NCBI GenBank assembly: GCA_018242585.1 | Contig: JAFEBQ010000026.1 | Span: forward strand, 79,527 to 143,526 | Length of the DNA stretch: 64,000 bases | DNA from: Planctomycetota bacterium | GTDB taxonomy: Bacteria > Planctomycetota > Planctomycetia > Pirellulales > PNKZ01 | Reading direction: 5' to 3' | Part shown: in pieces, positions 28,849-37,817 of the stretch | Numbering within the stretch: position 1 is the stretch's first letter | How the letters are laid out: the number at the start of each line of letters is the position of its first letter | Made by a program: the position numbers and the translations under genes | Notes under the pieces: generated by a model | Databases searched by the model: none | Told to the model about the DNA's origin: nothing | The model's input: the letters and a program-made list of their open reading frames with translations, nothing else

Positions 28849-30141
28849 ATGCGCGCCGCTCGTTTGCTAGCCGTTGTCCTGCCGCTGTTTGTTGTTCAAC
28901 TAGTCAAGGCCGACGATTGGCCCCAGTGGCGCGGCCCGAAGCGCGACGGCGTGTGGCGCGAGACGGGCCTGGTCGAGAAGTTCAGCAGCGACGTGCTGCC
29001 GCGCCGCTGGAGCGTGCCGATCGACGCCGGTTACTCGGGCCCCACGGTGGCCCAAGGGCGCGTCTATGTCACCGATCGAGTGATCGAGCCCAAGCAGATC
29101 GAACGCGTCCTCTGCTTGGATGAAACGTCAGGCAACCTGGTATGGAAGTACGAGTACGAATGCCCTTACTCCATCGGCTACAAGGCCGGCCCGCGGGCCA
29201 GCGTCTCGATCGACGACGGCCGAGCGTACGCCTTGGGGGCGATGGGGCACTTGCATTGCTTTGATGCCGCGACTGGCACGATCGCCTGGCAGCATGATCT
29301 GAACACCGAGTACAAGATCCGCATGCCCATCTGGGGTATCGCCGCGTCGCCGTTGGTCGATGGCCCGTTGGTGATCGTGCAAATCGGTGGCGAAGAGGGC
29401 GCCTGTCTGGTGGCCTTTGACAAAAAAACGGGCCAGGAAGTCTGGCGGGCGCTCGACGACGACGCCTCGTACGCGGCCCCGATCATCATCGAGCAAGCGG
29501 GCCAGCGCGTGCTGGTCTGTGCCGCGGGGCAGCATGTCGTGGGCCTGAACCCGGTCGATGGCAAGTTGCTGTGGAGCTACCCGAACCCGCCCAAGAAGAT
29601 GGTGATCACCATCGCCACGCCGATTGTCGATCGGGGCCGGCTGTTCGTCAGCAGCTTCTATGACGGCTCGCTGATGCTGCAACTCGACAAGAACCAACTG
29701 GCCGTCGAGAAGCTCTGGCAGCGCAGCGGCCGCGACGAGAAGAAGACCGATGCGTTACACGTGATGATTGGCACGCCGATCTTGCTGGGAGACTACCTGT
29801 ACGGCGTCGACAGCTATGGCGAGCTGCGCTGCCTGGACGCCAAGACCGGAGACCGCGTCTGGGAAAGCACGGCCGCCACGCCCAAAAGCCGTTGGAGCAC
29901 GATTCACATGGTCCGGCAAGGTGACAAGCTTTGGATGTTCAACGAGCGCGGCGAGTTATTGATCGCGCGGCTGTCGCCGTCGGGTTTCGAGGAGATTAGC
30001 CGAGCCCAGTTGATCGAGCCGACGATGGAACAACTGGGGCAGCGCGGCGGCGTTTGCTGGTCGCACCCCGCCTTTGCCAACAAGTGCGTCTTCGCCCGCA
30101 ACGACAAGGAGCTTGTCTGCGCAAGCCTGGCGGCGGAATGA
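28849..30141 (+). CDS. exported PQQ-like beta-propeller protein
   Basis: 430 residues. The signal peptide (AARLLAVVLPLFVVQLVKA) is followed by DWPQWRGPKRDGVW, the entry motif of planctomycete PQQ-like/quinoprotein-alcohol-dehydrogenase-like propellers. WD-like blades recur with W-motifs: LCLDETSGNLVWKYEYE, HCFDAATGTIAWQHD, VAFDKKTGQEVWRA, GLNPVDGKLLWSY, RCLDAKTGDRVWES. Members related to BamB mostly lack enzymatic residues; this one is probably a periplasmic binding or scaffold protein. Its ribosome-binding site lies inside a terminator-like stem. Function unknown. Confidence 0.9.
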   Translation: MRAARLLAVVLPLFVVQLVKADDWPQWRGPKRDGVWRETGLVEKFSSDVLPRRWSVPIDAGYSGPTVAQGRVYVTDRVIEPKQIERVLCLDETSGNLVWKYEYECPYSIGYKAGPRASVSIDDGRAYALGAMGHLHCFDAATGTIAWQHDLNTEYKIRMPIWGIAASPLVDGPLVIVQIGGEEGACLVAFDKKTGQEVWRALDDDASYAAPIIIEQAGQRVLVCAAGQHVVGLNPVDGKLLWSYPNPPKKMVITIATPIVDRGRLFVSSFYDGSLMLQLDKNQLAVEKLWQRSGRDEKKTDALHVMIGTPILLGDYLYGVDSYGELRCLDAKTGDRVWESTAATPKSRWSTIHMVRQGDKLWMFNERGELLIARLSPSGFEEISRAQLIEPTMEQLGQRGGVCWSHPAFANKCVFARNDKELVCASLAAE

Positions 30142-30789
30142 GTGCCCGCTTGGCGATTAGGGCGTTGCAATCACGATCCTTGTATTTGAGAGCAACGGTT
30201 TTTCCGTGGCCCAGGCGTTTACGCCTGCGCCATGCAGCGAGGAATTGAGATGCCTTGCTCTTAAGCACCAAAGGTGCGCACCATACCAGCCTGGGCCAAC
30301 GGCCCAGGTACGACGGCGCAATTAGTTCCGAGGGCTGAAAGCCCGCCCCATCTAATGACGACTAGATTGGGGCGGGCTTTCAGCCCTTGGGTATTCTTAC
30401 GCGATGGATTGCCTGGGGCGCTGCCCCAGGCTGGTATGGGGTCGGGCCTTTGGCCCTGCAATCTCGCGGCCCACACAAGCCGTTGATAAACGCCTGGGCT
30501 ACGGAAGCGGTTCGCTCTGTCCTACACACCACCGAATCGCGAAATAACCATCCCGCGCACGATTGTAACGGCCGTGGCCCACGGGCTGCTTTCCTGGCCC
30601 GAATTCTGATTTGACCGCTCCCAGTTTTCGACCTAGATAACTGTTGGAGCTTTTCTGGTCGTCTTTGACCGCCCGTCCATCACTTGTCACGCCCCCAGCC
30701 GCGCCTCCGGTTCGTGCCTTGCTTGCCGAACCAGGATCGCGCTGGACTTTGCATCGATTGTTTCTCGGGACCGTTGCGAGCCGCTGGTT
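30142..30789. other. 648-bp intergenic region with nested palindrome
   Basis: No credible coding frame. The middle (30281-30439) is a nested inverted repeat. The rest (30500-30789) shows no repeat or RNA gene and presumably holds the promoter of the PilZ-like gene. Confidence 0.55.
30281..30439. repeat. 159-bp nested inverted repeat
   Basis: The outer arms CCATACCAGCCTGG and CCAGGCTGGTATGG bound the element. Inside are the hairpins CCTGGGCC/GGCCCAGG and GCCTGGGGC/GCCCCAGGC, and at the centre a stem of about 24 bp (30331-30354 with 30363-30387, AGGGCTGAAAGCCCGCCCCA type). It is the most elaborate palindrome in the window. Confidence 0.85.
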
Positions 30790-31290
30790 ATGATTTCCGC
30801 CGCTGACCCAGGCGTTCCTTCGAGCGTCGTTACCTTTTCCAGCCAACTGGCTCCGGCCGTGCGCCGGCTGCGGGCGCGTCGCGCGCCGACGGTCGAAATG
30901 CTGGAACAAGTCACCGCGCTGGCCGACGATCCGCGGCCGTTCATCCGCAGCTTGCTGCAAGCCACTTGTCGCCCCAACCCGGGCGCCGAGCGCCGCCGCG
31001 AGCAGCGTTACCCCTGCCCGCGGTTGTTCATGCTCGTCCCCATCGACCAGCAGACGCTCAAGCCCGTGGGCGAAGCGGTGACGGTCGTGGGGAAGCACAT
31101 TTCGGAATCAGGCATTAGCTTTTTCCATCCCGAGACGGTCCCCTACCGCTGGATTCTGGCGGTGGTCGAGAACGACGGGAAAGAGATGCACTTCGTCGTC
31201 GACCTGGAATGGTGCCGCTTTACCAAGCAGGGTTGGTACGAGAGCGGTGGCCGCATCTTTGGCGTGCTCACCACGCCACCGACGTCCTAG
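30790..31290 (+). CDS. PilZ-like domain protein
   Basis: 166 residues, no signal peptide. Residues about 70-160 resemble a PilZ domain, the c-di-GMP receptor. An RREQRYPCPR segment supplies the RxxxR motif. About 30 residues later KHISESGISF matches the (D/N)xSxxG motif except that the first position is His. An IFGVLTTPP strand closes the barrel. The preceding 65 residues are helical (LAPAVRRLRARRAPTVEMLEQV) and of unknown role. It stands alone. If it binds c-di-GMP it may regulate surface behaviour, possibly the pilus-like system further along, but the changed motif makes binding uncertain. Confidence 0.78.
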   Translation: MISAADPGVPSSVVTFSSQLAPAVRRLRARRAPTVEMLEQVTALADDPRPFIRSLLQATCRPNPGAERRREQRYPCPRLFMLVPIDQQTLKPVGEAVTVVGKHISESGISFFHPETVPYRWILAVVENDGKEMHFVVDLEWCRFTKQGWYESGGRIFGVLTTPPTS

Positions 31291-31358
31291 GCTGCCGGAC
31301 TGGGCATTTTGTTACCGAGCTGGGTTTTCCCAAGAACACTGCTCTGTGCCGGCCAGCC

Positions 31359-32300
31359 CTAGGCGACTCGTTCAGCCGACGGGCTGTTGATCAGCTCGTT
31401 GAAGCGCCGCCGCCAATCGGCCGCCCGCTCGGCGGTCCACCAGCCGCGGAACTCGGTCACAATCGCGTCGAGTGCCGCGCGCTCCTCTTGCAGCAAGGCC
31501 GACAACGTCGGCGTCAGCGTCGGGTCATTCCACTCGGCAATCCATTGCTCCAATCGCTGGGCCGCGGTCGCGTGATCGTTCAACGTCCCCAGGTGTTCTT
31601 GCAAGTCGGCGACCAGTGGATATAGCTCGCCGCGAACCCGCGGATTCAACGGGCCGGCGAACAGTTCCATCGCGTAGCGCAGCTGCTTGCCGGCGATGCG
31701 GAACTGGTGCAAGCTGGCGATGTCCTCGGCCGCGTGCTCGGAGTGGGCAAAGAATTCGGTCACCACCCCTTGCAGTCGGGTTTGGGCAGTGGCGGCGAAG
31801 CTCGGTTCAGGAACGCTTTCGTCGCGCCAGCGAATTCGGTCCAGCAGTTTCCGAACTTTCCTGTCGAAATCGCGTCGATGCAGCCGACGCCAGGCGTGGA
31901 CCAACTCGGGCAATGCCTCACGGCGCAACTCGCACAGCCGAGCAGCCAACGCCTGGAACTCGCCAGGGCGATTCTCCTCGACTATCTTTTCGACGCGCGA
32001 CAAGAACACGTCGACGTCCCGGGCGTCGTTCGCCGCCTTGCGGACCAGCCGCAATTGCTTGGTCACCCAGGCGGTGCGGCGATTGGGAGTCAGATCGTCG
32101 TAGCATTCGAGCGCCGCCATCGCGCGACGCGTCGAGACGCGTAATTGATGGATCAAATCGGGCTTGGGGTGCCGATCGCCGCCGATTTCGCGCAGATACT
32201 GGCGCACCGCCTGCAACCGCCGACGAATCGAGCGCCGCGCCATGCGCGACGCGCCGTCATCGGCGTCCAACCTGTCCATCCATTTCGATTGTCCAACCAT
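31359..32300 (-). CDS. CHAD domain protein
   Basis: 313 residues from ATG 32300 (MVGQSKWMDRL); the open frame upstream to 32492 is not protein-like, though ATGs at 32330/32333 cannot be excluded. It is a helical CHAD domain: IHQLRVSTRRAMAALECYDDL with conserved His and Arg, ARDVDVFLSRVEKI, LHQFRIAGKQLRYAMELFAG and LGTLNDHATAAQRL. CHAD domains bind inorganic polyphosphate and locate to polyphosphate granules, and they often accompany CYTH triphosphatases. None is adjacent here. Convergent with the PilZ-like gene. Confidence 0.9.
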   Translation of the reverse strand: MVGQSKWMDRLDADDGASRMARRSIRRRLQAVRQYLREIGGDRHPKPDLIHQLRVSTRRAMAALECYDDLTPNRRTAWVTKQLRLVRKAANDARDVDVFLSRVEKIVEENRPGEFQALAARLCELRREALPELVHAWRRLHRRDFDRKVRKLLDRIRWRDESVPEPSFAATAQTRLQGVVTEFFAHSEHAAEDIASLHQFRIAGKQLRYAMELFAGPLNPRVRGELYPLVADLQEHLGTLNDHATAAQRLEQWIAEWNDPTLTPTLSALLQEERAALDAIVTEFRGWWTAERAADWRRRFNELINSPSAERVA

Positions 32301-32638
32301 GGCGAGCGATAATGTAGGCGTTGTCATCATTACGGCCGCTGATACGACCAAGCGGACATTGTTCGAGACGATCAGCGGCGACAGTGTGAGGGGGCGATCG
32401 CACCGAAAGCGCCGCGCAGGTTCAGGCAAACAGTGGTTTGCTGCGATAGCTGAAGGAAGGGTATTCTCTCGCCTGAAACCACCCATGTCCAACAGTTTGT
32501 GATGAGCGAAAACGCTCGGCTCTATCTATCAGGCGGGCAGTCAGTTGCGCGCTTGGTGATTCGTCGCCGTAACATTCCACAAACAATTGGCGGCGCGCCG
32601 GAGTGAATCGAAGAGCCAGCGCAAAGCCACGAGCCGTC
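32301..32638. other. intergenic region upstream of the CHAD gene
   Basis: 338 bp between the CHAD gene and the upstream GNAT gene, both on the minus strand. It contains a small AGCG-AAAA-CGCT hairpin (about 32505-32516). No coding frame or repeat family was recognised. Confidence 0.4.
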
Positions 32639-33145
32639 TCAACCGCTCGCTGCTTCCTGGCCCGCCAGTTGCGCGATCTTCTCGTCGGTCAAACGAAACA
32701 CGGTCCAATCGTCGAGCGGCTCGGCGCCGAGCGCGGTATAGAAATCGATCGCCCGTTGGTTCCAATCGAGCGCCGCCCATTCCATTCGGCCGGCTCCACG
32801 GCGATGGGCTTCGCGCGCCAGGTGAAGCAGTAGCGCCCGGCCGACCCCCTGGCCACGGAACGCTTCGCGCACAAAAAGGTCTTCGAGGTAGAACCCCACG
32901 CGCCCGCGAAACGTCGAAAACGTCTGGAAGAACAAGGCGAAGCCGAGCGCTTCGCCCGCGCGCTCGGCAATGACCGCCTCGGCCGCCGGTCGAGGGCCGA
33001 ACATCGCTGCCCGCAATCCATCGACGGTGGCCGTCACGGTATGGGCCAGGCGCTCGAACTCGGCCAACTGGCCGATCAGTTGCATCAGCAGCTCGCAATC
33101 CTCGATGCGTGCCGCGCGGATCGTAAACGCCCCCGACTCACTCAT
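32639..33145 (-). CDS. GNAT family N-acetyltransferase
   Basis: 168 residues from ATG 33145, with an excellent AAGGAG 8 bases upstream that fixes the start; the frame extends further to 33322 but is not conserved. Classic GNAT layout: FTIRAARIEDCELLMQLI, then the acetyl-CoA-binding region LEDLFVREAFRGQGVGRALLLHLA, then MEWAALDWNQRAIDFYTALGAEPLDDWTVFRLT. This pattern is close to the diamine (spermidine/thialysine) N-acetyltransferase subgroup of GNAT proteins. It would transfer acetyl from acetyl-CoA to a small amine; the substrate is not certain. Confidence 0.9.
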   Translation of the reverse strand: MSESGAFTIRAARIEDCELLMQLIGQLAEFERLAHTVTATVDGLRAAMFGPRPAAEAVIAERAGEALGFALFFQTFSTFRGRVGFYLEDLFVREAFRGQGVGRALLLHLAREAHRRGAGRMEWAALDWNQRAIDFYTALGAEPLDDWTVFRLTDEKIAQLAGQEAASG

Positions 33146-33346
33146 GGAAATACTCCTTGGAACTCCGGCGTGCCGTGGTGGCACACTCGCGGCGCGCCGG
33201 TTCGCTCTAGCGCAAACCACTAGCACATGGCCATTTGCGTTGCGCGACGCTCGTCTTGCAAGCCGGCGCGAAACTGAATACCCTGCATGAACCCGACCTG
33301 CCATGCTAGCAGGCGGCGCCACGCTCCCGCACCCTCAATCGTTTTC

Positions 33347-34423
33347 ATGGCCACTACCCTGCCCGAAGTCGACGCCAGCGAGTCGGCCGAGTTCTCGGTT
33401 CGCCAGGCGCGGGACATTGTCCGCGATCTGTTCGAGCCGAGCGCGCGAATCTATTGGACCGACTTTTTGCTCTCGATTATCCTCGGCTGGGTGGGCTTTG
33501 CCCTGCTGCGGCGCGGGCCGACTTTGGGTTGGCAAGCCGTCGGCTACGTGATCGCGGTCCTGCTTTTCTATCGCGCCGGTTCGTTTATTCACGAGCTGAT
33601 CCATCTGCGAACCGGCACGTACGCCGCGTTCCACGTGGTTTGGAATCTGTTGTGCGGCATTCCGCTGTTGATGCCCTCGTTCATGTACGCCACCCACATC
33701 GCCCATCACGCCCGGAACCATTACGGCACCGAGGGGGATGGCGAGTACCTGCCGCTGGGCACCGGCAAGATGAGCGGCGTGTTCTGGTATCTTTGCCAGC
33801 CGCTGGTGATTCCCTGGCTGGCGATCTTGCGCTTCTTGGTTTTGACGCCACTCTGTTGGATCAGCCCGCCGCTACGCCGGTTCGTCCAACAGCGGGCTTC
33901 GTCGCTGGTGATGGACCCCAGCTACATCCGACCGTTGCCGTCGCACAAGGAATTGTTCGAGTGGCGTTTGCAAGAGACGGCCACCTGGGCCTTCACCACG
34001 GGGGCGGCCGTGCTGTTCTTGACCGGGGCCTTGCCCTGGTCGCTGTTGTTCAAGGTCTATCTGATTTCGCTCGGCACGCTGTTGATCAATGAGCTGCGCA
34101 CGATGGGCGCGCATCGATTCTTGTACGACGGCAAGCACGAGTTGACCTTCGTCGAGCAGTTGGTCGACTCGGTCAATTACCCGACCAAGCCGATCGTGAC
34201 GGGGCTGTGGGCGCCGGTGGGGCTGCGTTATCACGCGCTGCACCACTTGTTCCCGTCGATGCCCTATCACCAACTGGACGCCGCTCACAAGCGGCTGATG
34301 GCGCAATTGCCGGCCGATTCGGTCTACCGGCAGGTGAACAGCCCCGGCTTGACGACAACGCTCAAAGACCTGTTCCGCCGCATTCGCGCACAGCAAGCCG
34401 GGCAAGCGAAAGCCCAGGGATAG
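33347..34423 (+). CDS. membrane fatty acid desaturase
   Basis: 358 residues from ATG 33347; an ATG at 33287 would add 20 residues, and neither has a strong ribosome site. Membrane di-iron desaturase with the three histidine clusters: HELIH (in AGSFIHELIHLRTG), HIAHHARNHYG, and HALHHLFPSMPYHQL near the end. Hydrophobic stretches at about 40-85, 100-120 and 150-185 and another near 225-250 give the usual four-helix layout. It inserts double bonds into acyl chains at the membrane and needs an electron donor, for which no partner is adjacent. Regioselectivity cannot be told. Confidence 0.88.
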   Translation: MATTLPEVDASESAEFSVRQARDIVRDLFEPSARIYWTDFLLSIILGWVGFALLRRGPTLGWQAVGYVIAVLLFYRAGSFIHELIHLRTGTYAAFHVVWNLLCGIPLLMPSFMYATHIAHHARNHYGTEGDGEYLPLGTGKMSGVFWYLCQPLVIPWLAILRFLVLTPLCWISPPLRRFVQQRASSLVMDPSYIRPLPSHKELFEWRLQETATWAFTTGAAVLFLTGALPWSLLFKVYLISLGTLLINELRTMGAHRFLYDGKHELTFVEQLVDSVNYPTKPIVTGLWAPVGLRYHALHHLFPSMPYHQLDAAHKRLMAQLPADSVYRQVNSPGLTTTLKDLFRRIRAQQAGQAKAQG

Positions 34424-34439
34424 CGTCCCTACTTTCAGC

Positions 34440-35588
34440 TTAGTTCGCCACCGGCGGTGACGGCGGGCCCCATTCGTACATCCGGTACGTCTTGTAGATC
34501 TTGGAGCCACCCTTTTCGAGACCCATCCGCGCCAGGTCGTTGTCCTCGGACACCCAGGAAAACTCCGCTTCCTGGACGTTCACTTCCTGGGCCTTGGGCA
34601 CCAGGCCGCGCATCAACACCAGCCCCAGGCCCCAGCGCTGAAACTCGGGCGCCACGTTGATGCTCAACACGCGAATCCGGTGGACGTGCTTCTTGCCTTG
34701 CAACAGCGTCCACCAGCCAAACGGCAGGATGCGACCGTTGATCTTCTTGATCGTCGGGTTGAAGTCGGGCAAACCGACGATCGCGCCGACACCTTTCCCC
34801 TCGGACTCGGCCACGATGGTCAGTTCGGGCACCAACAGCAGCTTGAGCGAAAAGGCCAGACTCTTCATCTCGGCGTCGGTCAACGGCACGAAGCCCCAGT
34901 TGACCACCAGCGAGTCGTTGTACAGTCGCAAGAACAACTCGACGTCGGCCGTGAAGTTCTTGATGTCCATCGGCCGCACCGTCACTTCACAGCGCCGCGC
35001 CGCCTGCTCGGCCAGCGGGCCCAGCTTTTCTTCAATGGCCGGCAACTGATCGCGGTAGCCGATATAGGCGTACATGTCGTGCCCCTTACGATAGCCGGCC
35101 CCTTCAATCAGCCGGGCGTAATAAGGCGGGTTGTACGTCATCATGAACGTGGCCGGGCTGTCGAAGCCGTCGATCAGCAAGCCGCATTCATAGTTCATCG
35201 ACGGGTTGGCCGGGCCGCGGATGCGCTTCATGCCGCGCTCGACCAGCCAGGCTCGCGCGGTCTCGAACAGAGCGTTGGCGACTTCTTGATCGTCGATCGA
35301 TTCAAAGAAGCCGAAGAAGCCGCATTCGTCCTTGTAGCGCTCCAAATGGCCGCGATTGACGATGGCCGCGATCCGGCCGACCACCCGGCCGTCGCGCCAG
35401 GCGAGGAACGTCTGAATCTCGGCCTGCAAAAAGAACGGATGCCGAATGTAATTCAGCAATTCTTTTTGATTGATCAGCAGCGGCGGAATCCAGTTCTTGT
35501 CGTCCCGGTACAGTTCCCAGGGAAAGCGCAAGAAGCGACGTCGATCGAAAAACGACCTGACCGGACGAACTTCGACACTCGACATCAT
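34440..35588 (-). CDS. large GNAT-like protein
   Basis: 382 residues from ATG 35588 (MMSSVEVRPV); the frame upstream to 35654 is less likely. The first 120 residues (FLRFPWELYRDDKNWIPPLL, then FFLQAEIQTFLAWRDGRVVGRIAAIVN) and the last 100 (RIRVLSINVAPEFQRWGLGLVLMRGLV) look like two GNAT-type halves. This is a widespread uncharacterised family of about 380 residues annotated as N-acetyltransferase or YghO-like. No signal or membrane segment. It converges on the desaturase with a 16 bp gap. Substrate and biological role are unknown. Confidence 0.83.
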   Translation of the reverse strand: MMSSVEVRPVRSFFDRRRFLRFPWELYRDDKNWIPPLLINQKELLNYIRHPFFLQAEIQTFLAWRDGRVVGRIAAIVNRGHLERYKDECGFFGFFESIDDQEVANALFETARAWLVERGMKRIRGPANPSMNYECGLLIDGFDSPATFMMTYNPPYYARLIEGAGYRKGHDMYAYIGYRDQLPAIEEKLGPLAEQAARRCEVTVRPMDIKNFTADVELFLRLYNDSLVVNWGFVPLTDAEMKSLAFSLKLLLVPELTIVAESEGKGVGAIVGLPDFNPTIKKINGRILPFGWWTLLQGKKHVHRIRVLSINVAPEFQRWGLGLVLMRGLVPKAQEVNVQEAEFSWVSEDNDLARMGLEKGGSKIYKTYRMYEWGPPSPPVAN

Positions 35589-35904
35589 GTACCCAATTGC
35601 CGTTATAAAAAGCGGCCGAGCCCGACGATCCCGGGCCGGCGACAAACCGCTCACGATAGTGATCGGCCAACGCGCAGGTCAAGGGTCAGCCCACGCCCCG
35701 GGCGAGCCGCGAACGGCGTTTTCGCCGCTTGTATCATCCACGGTGACCATAGTTTAGCCCAAATCATCGTCGCCACTTGCTCGCCGTTCAACCGTGTGCA
35801 GAATGACAGCTTCGCACCGAACATTCGTCGGCTTCTGGGGCCGCGCGGCGCTTTTGCCGCTGGCTTGCCATCGGGCCGTCACTTTTGCCGTTTGAGGTCG
35901 TCAC
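35589..35904. other. divergent intergenic region upstream of xylA
   Basis: 316 bp between the large GNAT-like gene (minus) and xylA (plus). It must carry both promoters. No operator palindrome or RNA gene was recognised. Confidence 0.4.
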
Positions 35905-37215
<1,311 letters not shown>

Positions 37216-37235
37216 CTCGAAATAACCGGCACTAC

Positions 37236-37313
37236 GTAGGGTACGCACCCCGTGCGTACCGCGTCTCGCTGTTGGTTCACCAGAAGAAGGTACGCACGGG
37301 GTGCGTACCCTAC
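37236..37313. repeat. perfect 25-bp inverted repeat after xylA
   Basis: The arms GTAGGGTACGCACCCCGTGC.. (37236-37260) and the exact complement (37289-37313) flank a 28-base spacer. Each arm also contains GGTACGCAC/GTGCGTACC symmetry. It lies 20 bp after the xylA stop. Confidence 0.9.
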
Positions 37314-37357
37314 ATGTGGTGATCTGAACCGCTCGTCGAAACGAAGGGGCAGTCGCG

Positions 37358-37738
37358 GTGCAACTCTACTGTCAGCGATGCCAGTCCCCTTGGGTGGCCA
37401 ACGCCCAGGTCTGCGGCAAGTGCGGTTGGTCGCCGGCCGGCCCGATCATGGCCACCACGGTCCAGAAGAACCTGGGGGACGACGCCGGCATCCGCATGTT
37501 GCTCCCCGTCGGGCGCTCGGGCTGGGCCATCGCGGCGGGTTACCTGGGCCTGTTCTCGATCATACCTTGCTTCGGGATTCTAGCAGTCATCGTTGGCTTG
37601 GTTGCACTGCGAGACATTCGTAAGCATCCCGAGAAGCATGGTTTGGGCCGAGCCTATTTCGGCATCGTCGTTGGCGCGCTCAGCATGGTCGGTTGGATCG
37701 CGCTGGTCGTTGTCGGCAATCTAACGTCGGGGCGCTAA
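37358..37738 (+). CDS. zinc-ribbon DUF4190-like membrane protein
   Basis: 126 residues, GTG start. Residues 1-25 are a zinc ribbon (CQRC at 5-8 and CGKC at 19-22). The rest contains two membrane segments, WAIAAGYLGLFSIIPCFGILAVIVGLVAL and FGIVVGALSMVGWIALVVVGNL, joined by a charged loop, RDIRKHPEKHGLGRAY. That loop-between-two-helices pattern is the DUF4190 signature. The family is uncharacterised and common in planctomycetes and actinobacteria. It precedes priA by 79 bp on the same strand; a functional link is not indicated. Confidence 0.85.
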   Translation: MQLYCQRCQSPWVANAQVCGKCGWSPAGPIMATTVQKNLGDDAGIRMLLPVGRSGWAIAAGYLGLFSIIPCFGILAVIVGLVALRDIRKHPEKHGLGRAYFGIVVGALSMVGWIALVVVGNLTSGR

Positions 37739-37817
37739 CCGGCCACTCAACGCCGCCGCGCATTCCGCGTATGATTGGGTCGCAACCATTCGACCATCAC
37801 GGACGGCGGCCCACGGC

